DNA from: Streptomyces sp. BK340
GTDB taxonomy: Bacteria > Actinomycetota > Actinomycetes > Streptomycetales > Streptomycetaceae
Length of the DNA stretch: 64,000 nt
Assembly (NCBI RefSeq): GCF_007827595.1
Contig: NZ_VISR01000034.1
Coordinates: 44,640 to 108,639 of the forward strand
Reading direction: 5' to 3'
This document shows, piece by piece, positions 51,126 to 59,190 of this stretch. A program made the translations under genes and the position numbers. Under the pieces are notes generated by a model. That model was not told where the DNA came from and searched no databases. It was given only the letters and a program-made list of their open reading frames with translations. Position 1 is the first letter of the stretch. Each line of letters starts with the position of its first letter.

Positions 51126-51985
51126 ACCGCCTCAGCTCCCCGCACGATCCGCCCCGCCCACCAGATCCCGGCCCCTTCGAACACCGCCCCGGCCACCAGG
51201 CAGCCCAGCCCGGCCCCGCTGTGCAGCAGCACCCGCAGCGGGTCGGCGCCCATGGCCGAGCCGAGGAGCAGTCCGAGGGCGGGCAGTGCGGCGAGCAGCA
51301 GTGCCGTCGCCCGGGCGCCCGCCAACTGGGCACGCAGGTCGGCCCGCTGGTCCCGTTCGGCGCGCAGGGCCGCGTCCAGCCGGTCGAGGCCGGCGGCGAG
51401 TCCGGCGCCCTGGTCCACGGCCACCCGCCAGCAGGCGGCGAGCCCCAGCAGCCCTTCGGCGCCCGGCCGGCGGGCCGCGAGGGCCAGCGCGCCCGGCACG
51501 TCCCCGCCGAACCGCGCCGCCGCGACGACGGCCGCCTGTGCGTCCCCCAGCCCGCCGGAGTCCCGCGCGGCCCGCAGCAGTGCCTCGGCGGGTTGCCGTC
51601 CCGCGCGCACCTCGCCGGCGAGCGTCCCGCACAGGCCGATCACCGCATCCGCGCACCCTTCCCGGGCCCGCCCGGCCGCTCGGGCCAGCCGCATCCGGCG
51701 CAGCACCGGCACCCCGGCCGCCCCCGCGACGGCCGGAATCACCGAGGAACCCAGCACGGCGAGCAGCAGCCCGGCCGCGAGCGACCACCACTCGGCACCC
51801 AACCTCCCGTGCAGCCGCCGCAGTTCGGCCGCGGCCTGCTCCCAGGTGGGCGGCCCGGTCGCCACCGTTCCGCCGCCGGCCAGCAGCAGCCGCGCCCGCC
51901 GCACCCCGTAGTGCCGCCCGCCCAGCAGCCAGGCCGCCGTCCCGACGCAGGCCGCAGCCGCGCTCATGGCCGTCTCAGTGCTCAC
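51122..51985 (-). CDS. TadB-like type II secretion F-family membrane protein
   Basis: 287 residues, with T2SSF core REGCADAVIGLCGTLAGEVRAGRQPAEALLRAARDSGG and flanking membrane helices. Start GTG 51985 has AGGAG 8 nt upstream and overlaps the TadA gene by 11 bp; ATG 51967 is an alternative. Partner of TadC in the pilus platform. Confidence 0.88.
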   Translation of the reverse strand: MSTETAMSAAAACVGTAAWLLGGRHYGVRRARLLLAGGGTVATGPPTWEQAAAELRRLHGRLGAEWWSLAAGLLLAVLGSSVIPAVAGAAGVPVLRRMRLARAAGRAREGCADAVIGLCGTLAGEVRAGRQPAEALLRAARDSGGLGDAQAAVVAAARFGGDVPGALALAARRPGAEGLLGLAACWRVAVDQGAGLAAGLDRLDAALRAERDQRADLRAQLAGARATALLLAALPALGLLLGSAMGADPLRVLLHSGAGLGCLVAGAVFEGAGIWWAGRIVRGAEAV

Positions 51986-53180
51986 TTCCGTCGCTCCTCT
52001 CGCTCCCGAACTCACCGCGCAGCAGCTCCCGCAGGCGTTCCCAGCCGCGCTCCCGGACGAAGGCCCGCTCGCCCCACCGCAGCGCCGGCACCGTCCGCAC
52101 CAGCCCCGAGGCATCCCGCTCCAGCACGTGCACCTCGGCGATCCGGCGCCGCCCGGACCGGTCCCGTACGAGGTGGAGCACCACGGACAGCGCGGCCGCC
52201 AACTGGCTGTGCAGTGCGGCCCGGTCGAGCCCGGCCGCCGTCCCGAGCGCCTCCAGGCGGGCCGGTACGTCGGTGGCCGTGTTGGCGTGCACGGTGCCGC
52301 AGCCGCCCTCGTGGCCGGTGTTGAGCGCGGCCAGCAGGTGGACCACCTCGGGGCCGCGCACCTCGCCCACGACCAGCCGGTCGGGCCGCATCCGCAGCGC
52401 CTGCCGGACGAGGTCCTCCAGAGTGACCAGGCCGGCGCCCTCCTGGTTCGCCGGCCGGGTCTCCAGCCGTACGACGTGCGGGTGTTCCGGTCTCAGCTCG
52501 GCCGAGTCCTCGGCGAGCACGATCCGTTCGCCGGGCCCGACGAGGCCGAGCAGGGCGCTCAGCAGGGTCGTCTTGCCGCTGCCGGTGCCGCCGCTGACGA
52601 GGAAGGACAACCGGGCCGCCAGCAGCGCCCGCAGGATCCGGTCCCCGCCGGGCGGGACGGTGCCCGCCTCGGTCAGTTCCTCGAGGGTGAACGCCCGGGG
52701 GCGCACCACCCGCAGGGACAGACACGTGCAGCCGACGGCCACCGGCGGCAGCACCGCGTGGAGCCGGGTCCCGTCGGGCAGCCGGGCGTCCGCCCAGGGC
52801 CGCGCGTCGTCCAGCCGGCGTCCGGCCACGGCGGCCAGCCGCTGCGCGAGGCGTCGTACCGCCGCCGCGTCGGGGAAGGTCACCGGGGCCCGCTCCAGAC
52901 CGCCGCCGCGGTCCACCCACACCCGGTCCGGGGCGGACACCAGGACGTCGGTGACGCTCGGGTCGGCGAGCAGCGGCTCCAGTGGGCCGGTACCGACGAG
53001 CTCGGACCGTAACTGCTCGGCTGCGCCGAGGACTTCGGCATCGCCCAGCACACGGCCCTGTTCGCGCAGTGCCTGGGCCACGCGCGCGGGGGTGGGGTCG
53101 GCGCCGCTCTCCGCCAGCCGTCGGCGGACTCCGTCGAGCAGGGCCGCGCCGTCGGCCCGGTCCAGCCCGGGAAGCGTCAT
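51975..53180 (-). CDS. tadA: TadA/CpaF pilus assembly ATPase
   Basis: 401 residues. VirB11-like ATPase with Walker A VSGGTGSGKTTLLSALL (near 197), Asp box and Walker B-region RIVLAEDSAELRPEHPHVVRLE and DRLVVGEVRGPEVVHLLAALNTGHEGGCGTVHAN (His box). All catalytic parts are present. It powers pilin assembly. ATG 53180 overlaps the upstream stop (ATGA). Confidence 0.94.
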   Translation of the reverse strand: MTLPGLDRADGAALLDGVRRRLAESGADPTPARVAQALREQGRVLGDAEVLGAAEQLRSELVGTGPLEPLLADPSVTDVLVSAPDRVWVDRGGGLERAPVTFPDAAAVRRLAQRLAAVAGRRLDDARPWADARLPDGTRLHAVLPPVAVGCTCLSLRVVRPRAFTLEELTEAGTVPPGGDRILRALLAARLSFLVSGGTGSGKTTLLSALLGLVGPGERIVLAEDSAELRPEHPHVVRLETRPANQEGAGLVTLEDLVRQALRMRPDRLVVGEVRGPEVVHLLAALNTGHEGGCGTVHANTATDVPARLEALGTAAGLDRAALHSQLAAALSVVLHLVRDRSGRRRIAEVHVLERDASGLVRTVPALRWGERAFVRERGWERLRELLRGEFGSERSDGSEH

Positions 53181-54283
53181 CGCGCGCCTCCCGCCTCGAC
53201 CAGTGCCTGCTCCCAGAAGGTGGCGCAGAAGCGGGCCAGGGGGCCGCGTCCGGTCGCACCGGGAGGTTTCGCGGCACCCTGAGGGCGCAGCAGGGCCGGT
53301 TCGACGGGTACCTCGCCGGCCAGGGGCAGACCGAGCAGCCGGGCCACCTCGCGGTCGTCCAGGCCGGGGGCGTACGGCCCGCGGACCGCCAACCGCAGGT
53401 CCCGGACGACCATGCCGACCGCCGAGGCCACCCGGCCCGCGGCCGCGATCGAGCGCAGTTCGGCCGGGACGACCAGGAGTGCCAGGTCGAGTTGGGCGAG
53501 GGCTTCGGCGACGCCGTCGTCCAGCCGGCGCGGGAGGTCGACCACGACCGTACCGCCACGCCGCCGGGCGGCTGCGAGCACCGCGCGCACGGCCTGGGGC
53601 GGGATCGCGACGCAGTCGCCGCGGTCCCAGCTGAGCACCCGCAGGGAGTGCAGCTCGGGCAACGACTCCTCCAGGGCACCGCCGCCGACCCGGCCGCGCG
53701 AGGCGGCGAAGGCCGGCCAGCGCAGTCCCTCGGCGCTCTCACCGCCGAGGAGTACGTCGAGTCCGCCACCCAGCGGGTCGGCGTCCACGAGGAGCGTGCG
53801 CAGTCCCTCGCGCGCGGAGGTGACGGCGAGCGCGCAGGCGAGCGTGGAGGCGCCGGCCCCGCCCCGGCCGCCGATGACCCCGACGGTGAGGGCCGGGCGG
53901 CCGACGCCCTCGGCGACGTCGGCGATCCGGTCGACGAGCCACTGCTCGCCGTCGGGCAGCATCAGGACGTGGTCGGCGCCGATCTGGACGGCCCTTTTCC
54001 ACACCCCGGAGTCGTCCTGGTCGCGGCCGACCAGCACCACACCGCGCCGGCGCGCTGTCCCGCGCACCCGGCGGGCGGCGTCGTCGCCTACCAGGACGAG
54101 CGGGGCCGCTTCCCAGCCACCGCCGTGGTCCGGCACGCCGGGGTGGACCTCCGGTGTGGCGCCCGCGGCCGCGCACAGACGCAGCAGGTCGTCGAGCAGT
54201 TCGGCGTCCTCGGTGACGATGAGCGGCCGTCCCGGCCGGCCTCCGGTGGCGGGCGGCGGGTCGTGGGTGACGGTTCCGGTCAC
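53177..54283 (-). CDS. Ssd/CpaE-like MinD-family protein (septum-site type)
   Basis: 368 residues. N-terminal receiver-like part (1-120), then a MinD/ParA fold: VGVIGGRGGAGASTLACALAV in the P-loop position, but without either lysine of the deviant Walker A (KGGxxGKT), then LLVDADPLGGGLDVLLG and VVVDLPRRLDDGV. Loss of the lysines is typical of the Ssd family next to Tad genes, so ATPase activity is unlikely. GTG 54283 is preceded by AAGGGGGA. First gene of the Tad operon, probably localising the machine. Confidence 0.88.
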   Translation of the reverse strand: MTGTVTHDPPPATGGRPGRPLIVTEDAELLDDLLRLCAAAGATPEVHPGVPDHGGGWEAAPLVLVGDDAARRVRGTARRRGVVLVGRDQDDSGVWKRAVQIGADHVLMLPDGEQWLVDRIADVAEGVGRPALTVGVIGGRGGAGASTLACALAVTSAREGLRTLLVDADPLGGGLDVLLGGESAEGLRWPAFAASRGRVGGGALEESLPELHSLRVLSWDRGDCVAIPPQAVRAVLAAARRRGGTVVVDLPRRLDDGVAEALAQLDLALLVVPAELRSIAAAGRVASAVGMVVRDLRLAVRGPYAPGLDDREVARLLGLPLAGEVPVEPALLRPQGAAKPPGATGRGPLARFCATFWEQALVEAGGAR

Positions 54284-54347
54284 GTGTGGTCCCCCTTCGC
54301 TGTGTCTTCCGCGCAGCCTCTGCGGCCTCGCGATTCCCAAAGATGTG

Positions 54348-54424
54348 AAGAACCGGCAACCGGCCTCCATATGAACGGCCGATAGGAACCGGCCATACGC
54401 GCCCGGGCAATCAGAACCGGCCAT
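54348..54424 (-). repeat. GGCCGGTT repeat cluster before the Tad operon
   Basis: On the minus strand ATGGCCGGTTC occurs exactly twice (54424-54414 and 54396-54386, 28 bp apart), followed by looser copies (ATCGGCCGTTC, AGGCCGGTT, GCCGGTTC). They lie 70-140 bp upstream of the first Tad gene. Candidate regulator array. Confidence 0.55.
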
Positions 54425-54683
54425 GAACTCGCCGCGCTCGGAGCGCGCAGGAATCACGGTGCAACGAACCGGGAAATCGTGTGGATCTTGGTCAAAAACC
54501 GTGGACAACTCAGCGGTTGTGAATATCGCCGTCACTCATACCGGTGACCCCTGTGCGACTTCCACAGAGCAGCGCTGCGATTACCATGAGTAACGAAGTC
54601 TGGGCATGGCGAAGGGGCGGCCCATGCCGCCCACTACCGGCCTCGCGACCGTTGAAGAGAGAAGAAAACCCACCCGGACATGC

Positions 54684-54718
54684 GACGACCCCCACCGGGG
54701 GGGAGAGTGGGGGTCGTC
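54684..54718. terminator. Strong hairpin in the Tad/HAD intergenic region
   Basis: GACGACCCCCAC (54684-54695) pairs perfectly with GTGGGGGTCGTC (54707-54718), 11-nt loop. No gene reads into it directly, so it may end an unrecognised RNA or insulate the two promoters. Confidence 0.6.
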
Positions 54719-54854
54719 TCCACGGCCGACTCGGGGGGGGGAGGAGCCGGACCGGGTTAGCACGGTCGCGAACGATCCGTGACTTCCATGGTGTACCCGA
54801 GAGCCCTCTCAGGCAAACCCACGCGCCCCACCTTACGCCGAATGGTGGGCGCCT

Positions 54855-55688
54855 ATGCTCAGGGGCGTGGAAAACCACTCCTTGCCCCGCGCAGCAGCCT
54901 TCTTTGACCTGGACAAGACGGTCATTGCGAAGTCGAGCACGCTCACGTTCAGCAAGTCGTTCTACCAGGGCGGCCTGATCAACCGCAGGGCCGCACTGCG
55001 TACCGCATACGCCCAGTTCGTCTTCCTGATCGGCGGTCTCGACCACGACCAGATGGAGCGTATGCGCGAGTACATGGCCTCCCTGTGCCGAGGCTGGAAC
55101 GTCCAGCAGGTGCGGGAGATCGTCGCCGAGACTCTGCACGACCTGATCGATCCGATCATCTACGACGAGGCCGCCTCCCTCATCGAGGAGCACCACACGG
55201 CCGGCCGCGACGTCGTCATCGTGTCCACCTCCGGCGCCGAGGTGGTCGAGCCGATCGGCGAGCTGCTCGGCGCCGACCGGGTGGTGGCCACGCGCATGGT
55301 CGTCGGCGACGACGGCTGTTTCACCGGCGAGGTGGAGTACTACGCCTACGGTCCGACCAAGGCCGAGGCGATCAGGGAACTGGCCGCGTCCGAGGGGTAC
55401 GACCTCGACCGCTGCTACGCCTACAGCGACTCGGTGACCGATCTGCCGATGCTCCGGGCGGTCGGGCACGCGCACGCCGTGAACCCGGACCGCGCGCTGC
55501 GCCGCGAGGCCGTCGCGCGCGGATGGCCGGTCCTGGAGTTCCGCCGGCCGGTCCGGCTCAAGCAGCGGCTGCCCGCGTTCTCCGTCCCGCCCCGCCCGGC
55601 CCTGGTCGCGGCGGCGGCCATAGGAGCGGCGGCCGCCACTGCGGGCCTCGTCTGGTACGCCAGCCGACGCCGCGGCGTCACATCCTGA
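54855..55688 (+). CDS. HAD-IB hydrolase (morphological-differentiation inhibitor type)
   Basis: 277 residues. Motif I AAFFDLDKTVI (D-x-D), motif II IVSTSGAEVV, motif III lysine in YGPTKAEAIRELA and motif IV YAYSDSVTDLPML are all intact; a phosphoserine-phosphatase-like fold. A C-terminal membrane helix (VAAAAIGAAAATAGLVWYAS) anchors it. Similar proteins were named inhibition of morphological differentiation proteins; the substrate is unknown. Start ATG 54855 or GTG 54867; TATGCT at 54853-54858 could be the -10 of a leaderless message starting at the GTG. Confidence 0.9.
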   Translation: MLRGVENHSLPRAAAFFDLDKTVIAKSSTLTFSKSFYQGGLINRRAALRTAYAQFVFLIGGLDHDQMERMREYMASLCRGWNVQQVREIVAETLHDLIDPIIYDEAASLIEEHHTAGRDVVIVSTSGAEVVEPIGELLGADRVVATRMVVGDDGCFTGEVEYYAYGPTKAEAIRELAASEGYDLDRCYAYSDSVTDLPMLRAVGHAHAVNPDRALRREAVARGWPVLEFRRPVRLKQRLPAFSVPPRPALVAAAAIGAAAATAGLVWYASRRRGVTS

Positions 55689-55740
55689 CCGATTCACCCC
55701 CGTTTGAACCCTAAAGTAAAGAAGTGCAGGCAGGGGTTCC

Positions 55741-55996
55741 GCTTGCTTCGGGGCTGCAGTACAAAGGACTCAACGGCCCGCGTGACCAAAGGACATCCGA
55801 GAGGATCACCTACCACTACGCACTTGGCCCCACGGACCGCGTATGGGCATTGGGCACCCACGCGACGTCGACCCGTCGATTACGGGCCAGCCGCACCAGG
55901 TGACGGGCAAAGCTCCCGACCTGATGGGCGACATATCGAGGACGCTTGGTAACCCGGTGAACATGCCAGCGGCGGTACGAGAACTCGTACCGCCGC
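55741..55996 (+). ncRNA. Probable 6S-like RNA (scr3559 homologue), boundaries uncertain
   Basis: Placed by synteny and by structure. CGCGTATGGG... closes with CCCACGCG (55838-55864); CCCGT-CGATT-ACGGG (55872-55886); CAGGTGACGGG pairs with CCCGACCTG (55897-55923); and a terminator-like 13-bp stem ends it (55969-55996). 6S RNA binds RNA polymerase and modulates growth-phase transcription. I could not confirm the central bubble, the strand or the ends. The reported S. coelicolor RNA is about 190 nt. Confidence 0.45.
55969..55996. terminator. Terminator stem between the RNA region and the Fic-like gene
   Basis: GCGGCGGTACGAG-AA-CTCGTACCGCCGC, 13-bp perfect stem, 22 bp after the minus-strand Fic-like stop. 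It can serve both strands. Confidence 0.8.
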
Positions 55997-56018
55997 AACT
56001 CTTGTCCGGGAGGACTTC

Positions 56019-56843
56019 TCAGGCCGCCCCGCGCTGCAGCGCCTCGCACACCGCGGTGGACTCGCGCACGCCCAGTTCGACCGCCCGGCCGCAGTGGGCG
56101 ATCCAGGCAGCCACGCCCTCGGGGGTACCGGAGACGTACCCGTCCAGCGCGGCGAGGTAGGAGGCGCGGCCGAGTTCGGCGTGGCCCACCTCGGCCGGGC
56201 AGACCGCCTTCGGGTCGAGGCCGCTGCCGATCAGGACGATCCGCTCGGCCGCGCGCGCCACCAGGCCGTTGTGCGAGGTGAAGGGCCGCAGCGCGAGCAG
56301 TTCGCCGTGCACCACGGCGGCCGTCACCAGCGCGGGCGCGGAGGTCCCCGCGATGATCAGGTCCGCCAGCCCCTCCAGGCGTCCGGACACCTCCCGGGCG
56401 TCCGGCAGCGGCAGCTCGATCAGCGGCTCGTCGACCGGCTCGCCCGCCTGGCGCGGCCGTCCGACCTCGTCACCCTTGTCCGCGGCGGCCACCAGGTGCA
56501 GCCGGGCCAGCACCCTGAGGGGCGACTGCCGCCAGATGGACAGCAGCTGGCCCGCCTCGGCCGTCAGCCGCAGCGACGCACCCATGACGCGCGCCTCGGC
56601 GTCGACGCTGAAGTCGGTACGCCGCCGCACCTCCTCCAGGGCCCAGTCGGCGCCGGACAGCGCCGCCGAACCGCGGGCACCGCGCAGCGCGGCCTCGGAA
56701 GTGATCTCGTTGCTGCGGCGCCGCATGACCCGGTGCCCGTAGACCCGGTCCACGGCCTTGCGCACGGACTCCACGGACTCGGCCACGCCGGGCAGCGAGC
56801 CCAGGGCTCCGAGCGGATCGGCGGTCGCGCCTGTCGTACTCAT
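56019..56843 (-). CDS. Degenerate Fic-like protein
   Basis: 274 residues, mostly helical. The C-terminal part LLALRPFTSHNGLVARAAERIVLIGSGLD lies where Fic proteins have HPFxxGNGRxxR, but the His is Arg, and GNGR is HNGL. The AMP-transfer centre is therefore lost or changed. Upstream helices (LADLIIAGTSAPALVTAAVVHGELLALRPF) fit the Fic core. Older annotations call such proteins oxidoreductases, without visible basis. ATG 56843 lies exactly in the middle of a 22-bp perfect palindrome, and there is no room for an upstream ribosome site within it. Divergent from the MinD/CooC-like gene. Confidence 0.75.
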   Translation of the reverse strand: MSTTGATADPLGALGSLPGVAESVESVRKAVDRVYGHRVMRRRSNEITSEAALRGARGSAALSGADWALEEVRRRTDFSVDAEARVMGASLRLTAEAGQLLSIWRQSPLRVLARLHLVAAADKGDEVGRPRQAGEPVDEPLIELPLPDAREVSGRLEGLADLIIAGTSAPALVTAAVVHGELLALRPFTSHNGLVARAAERIVLIGSGLDPKAVCPAEVGHAELGRASYLAALDGYVSGTPEGVAAWIAHCGRAVELGVRESTAVCEALQRGAA

Positions 56844-56853
56844 GAGTACGACA
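56832..56853. promoter_or_regulatory. 22-bp perfect palindrome over the Fic-like start codon
   Basis: TGTCGTACTCA followed directly by its reverse complement; the dyad axis falls inside the ATG (56843-56841). Such a site would block transcription or, as RNA, translation initiation when bound or folded. Confidence 0.7.
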
Positions 56854-56943
56854 CTACGCACCCCAGCCACCCACCCCACGAAGGAGTGGTCTTCTTCACT
56901 CCGACTGACACATACAGCTATCACCTGACTACCTTTGGTGAAC

Positions 56944-57924
56944 ATGAAAATTGCTTTCGTCGGAAAGGGCGGCAGCGGCAAGACCACGCTCTCCTCCCTC
57001 TTCATCCGCCACCTCGTGGCCGCCGGCGCCCCGGTGGTCGCCATCGACGCGGACATCAACCAGCACCTCGGCCCCGCGCTCGGCCTCGACGAGGCGGAGG
57101 CCGCCGCGCTGCCCGCCATGGGCGAACGGCTGTCGCTGATCAAGGAGCATCTGCGCGGCTCCAACCCGCGCATCGCCTCCGTCGCGACGATGATCAAGAC
57201 GACCCCGCCCGGCGAGGGCTCACGGCTGGTCCGGGTGCGGGAGCCGAACCCGGTGTACGACGCCTGCGCGCGTCCGGTGGAACTCGACGGCGGCGCCGCC
57301 CGTTTGATGGTCACCGGCCCCTTCACGGACGCCGACCTGGGGGTCGCCTGCTACCACTCCAAGACGGGAGCGGTGGAGCTGTTCCTGAACCACCTCGTCG
57401 ACGGCCCCGACGAGTACGTCGTGGTCGACATGACCGCCGGCTCGGACTCCTTCGCGTCCGGCATGTTCACCCGCTTCGACATGACGTTCCTCGTCGCCGA
57501 GCCGACCCGGAAGGGGGTCTCCGTCTACCGTCAGTACAAGGAGTACGCCCGTGACTTCGGCGTCGCCCTGAAGGTCGTGGGCAACAAGATCCAGGCACCG
57601 GACGACGTCGACTTCCTGCGTGCGGAGGTCGGGGACGACCTGCTCGTGACGGTCGGACACTCCGACTGGGTGCGCGCCATGGAGAAGGGCCGCCCGCCCC
57701 GGTTCGACCTGCTGGAGGAGGCCAACTCCCGCGCCCTGCAGACCCTCCGGACAGCCGCCGACGCCACGTACGAGCTGCGCGACTGGGAGCGCTACACGCG
57801 CCAGATGGTGCACTTCCACCTGAGGAACGCCGAGTCGTGGGGCAACGAGCGCACCGGGGTCGACCTGGCGGCGCAGGTCGACCCCGGGTTCGTGCTCGGC
57901 GAGGGCGTGGCAACTCCTGTCTGA
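56944..57924 (+). CDS. MinD/CooC-like P-loop ATP-binding protein
   Basis: 326 residues. MKIAFVGKGGSGKTTLSSLFIRHL is a deviant Walker A with both lysines (KGGSGKT); VVAIDADINQHLG is the A' motif; VVVDMTAGSDSFASG replaces the usual DTPPG. Family members (CooC, nitrogenase-iron-protein-like) insert metals or partition cargo. Start ATG 56944; upstream in-frame TTG and GTG are possible but TACCTT at 56930-56935 fits a -10 of a leaderless message. The Fic-like gene is divergent 100 bp away. Partner unknown. Confidence 0.88.
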   Translation: MKIAFVGKGGSGKTTLSSLFIRHLVAAGAPVVAIDADINQHLGPALGLDEAEAAALPAMGERLSLIKEHLRGSNPRIASVATMIKTTPPGEGSRLVRVREPNPVYDACARPVELDGGAARLMVTGPFTDADLGVACYHSKTGAVELFLNHLVDGPDEYVVVDMTAGSDSFASGMFTRFDMTFLVAEPTRKGVSVYRQYKEYARDFGVALKVVGNKIQAPDDVDFLRAEVGDDLLVTVGHSDWVRAMEKGRPPRFDLLEEANSRALQTLRTAADATYELRDWERYTRQMVHFHLRNAESWGNERTGVDLAAQVDPGFVLGEGVATPV

Positions 57925-57927
57925 CGC

Positions 57928-59190
57928 CTACTGCTTGACCGCCGGCGCCCCGGGGACTCCCTTCGGCGCCGGAGCCTGGTGACCGGAGAGGAAGGACGCC
58001 CAGCCCTGCCGGGGCGCCTGGCCCACCTCCAGGGTGCGCAGCTTCGCCAGCGTCTGCGGATCCTGGGCGTCCAGCCAGTCGACGAGCTGGTGGAAGGAGA
58101 CGCAGCGCACCTCGGACTTGTTGCACACCTCCTTCACGACCTCGTCGACGGCCCGCATGTAGGTGCCGCCGTTCCAGGACTCGAAGTGGTTGCCGATGAT
58201 CAGGGGCGCGCGGTTGCCGTCGTAGGCCCGGTAGAAGCCCTTGAGCAGGCCGTCGCGCATCTGGTCGCCCCAGTAGTCGTACATGTCGGGGTCGCCCTGG
58301 GTCTGTGTGCCGGACTGGTTGACCATGAAGTTGTAGTCCATGGTCAGTTGCTCATAGCTGTGCCCCGGGAAGGGGACCAGCTGCATCGACACGTCCCACA
58401 GGCCCTGCTTCTTCTTGGGCCAGACCTGGTCGTTGACTCCGCTGGAGTCGTAGCGGAAGCCCAGCTGGCGGGCCGCCTTCGTGAAGTTCTTCTGCCCCTC
58501 CAGGCAGGGGGTTCGAGCGCCGATCAGCTCCTTTTCGTAGTCGAAGGGAAGCGGGGCCGCGTTCTTCATCGCGGTGTTGGTCTTCCAGTTCTTCACGAAC
58601 TCCTTGGCCTGGGCGATCTCACTCTTCCACTCCTTCACCGACCACTCGCCGACCCCGCCGTCGGGGCCGCAGAAGTGGCCGTTGAAGTGGGTTCCGATCT
58701 CGTTGCCCTCCAGCCAGGCCAGCCGCACCTGCTTGAGGGTGTCGGCGATGCCCTGCTCGTCGTTGAAGCCGATCTCCGAGCTGCCCGGCGAGTGCTGGGG
58801 CGGCCGGTAGAGGTCGCGCTTCTCCTCCGGAAGCATGTACACACCGCTGAGGAAGTACGTCATCGTCGCGTGGTTCTCCTTGGCGACCTTGCGGAAGTGG
58901 GAGAACAGCTTCTGGCTGTCCTCCCCCGCTCCGTCCCAGGAGAACACCACGAACTGCGGGGGCTTTTCACCGGGCTTCAGCCGCTCGGGGCTGGGCAGGT
59001 GCGGTTGCGCACCGGTGAACGCGGTCGACCCGTCGCCGATCAGACGCAGCACGCTGTTGGGCGCCGGCACTCCTTTCTGCGGGCCGGACGACCCTTCCTT
59101 CGAGCCGCTGGAACTCGCGCAACCGGCGAGCGAGGCGGCGCACGCCGCGGCGACCATGGCGCCGGCGGCGATCCTCTGGTTGGCGGCCAT
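57928..59190 (-). CDS. Secreted lipoprotein with polysaccharide-deacetylase-like fold
   Basis: 420 residues. Lipobox SLAGC (cysteine near 24). The NodB-like strand order is visible: QFVVFSWDGAGEDSQKLFSHFRKV (motif 1, normally TFDDG; here one Asp is missing), EGNEIGTHFNGHFCG (HxxxH metal pair), IGARTPCLEGQKNF (RxP). The metal histidines are kept but the catalytic aspartate pair is changed, so activity on chitin-like or peptidoglycan glycans is uncertain. ATG 59190. It converges on the ATP-binding gene with 3 bp between stops. Confidence 0.85.
   Translation of the reverse strand: MAANQRIAAGAMVAAACAASLAGCASSSGSKEGSSGPQKGVPAPNSVLRLIGDGSTAFTGAQPHLPSPERLKPGEKPPQFVVFSWDGAGEDSQKLFSHFRKVAKENHATMTYFLSGVYMLPEEKRDLYRPPQHSPGSSEIGFNDEQGIADTLKQVRLAWLEGNEIGTHFNGHFCGPDGGVGEWSVKEWKSEIAQAKEFVKNWKTNTAMKNAAPLPFDYEKELIGARTPCLEGQKNFTKAARQLGFRYDSSGVNDQVWPKKKQGLWDVSMQLVPFPGHSYEQLTMDYNFMVNQSGTQTQGDPDMYDYWGDQMRDGLLKGFYRAYDGNRAPLIIGNHFESWNGGTYMRAVDEVVKEVCNKSEVRCVSFHQLVDWLDAQDPQTLAKLRTLEVGQAPRQGWASFLSGHQAPAPKGVPGAPAVKQ

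Larger units (their letters stand above)
54284..54854. other. 571-bp intergenic region upstream of the Tad operon and HAD gene
   Basis: No convincing gene. On the Tad side it holds a cluster of GGCCGGTT motifs (54348-54424). It also carries a single DnaA-like GTGGACAAC (54501-54509), a 12-bp stem at 54684-54718 and the promoter of the HAD gene at its right end. A small RNA cannot be excluded. Confidence 0.6.
55689..56018. other. 330-bp intergenic region with structured RNA potential
   Basis: No gene on either strand has coding character. The region is rich in stable stems: 55838-55864, 55872-55886, 55897-55923 and 55969-55996. From memory the syntenic S. coelicolor interval (between the HAD-type gene and the gene after it) carries the 6S-like RNA scr3559. 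Confidence 0.6.

Noticed and set aside
55816..56049. 77-codon minus-strand open frame in the 6S-like region (QELRRYEFSYRRWHVHRV...)
   Set aside because: The composition is less repetitive than usual shadows, but it overlaps the terminator stem and the Fic-like gene end and has no ribosome site or known family. RNA is the better explanation.
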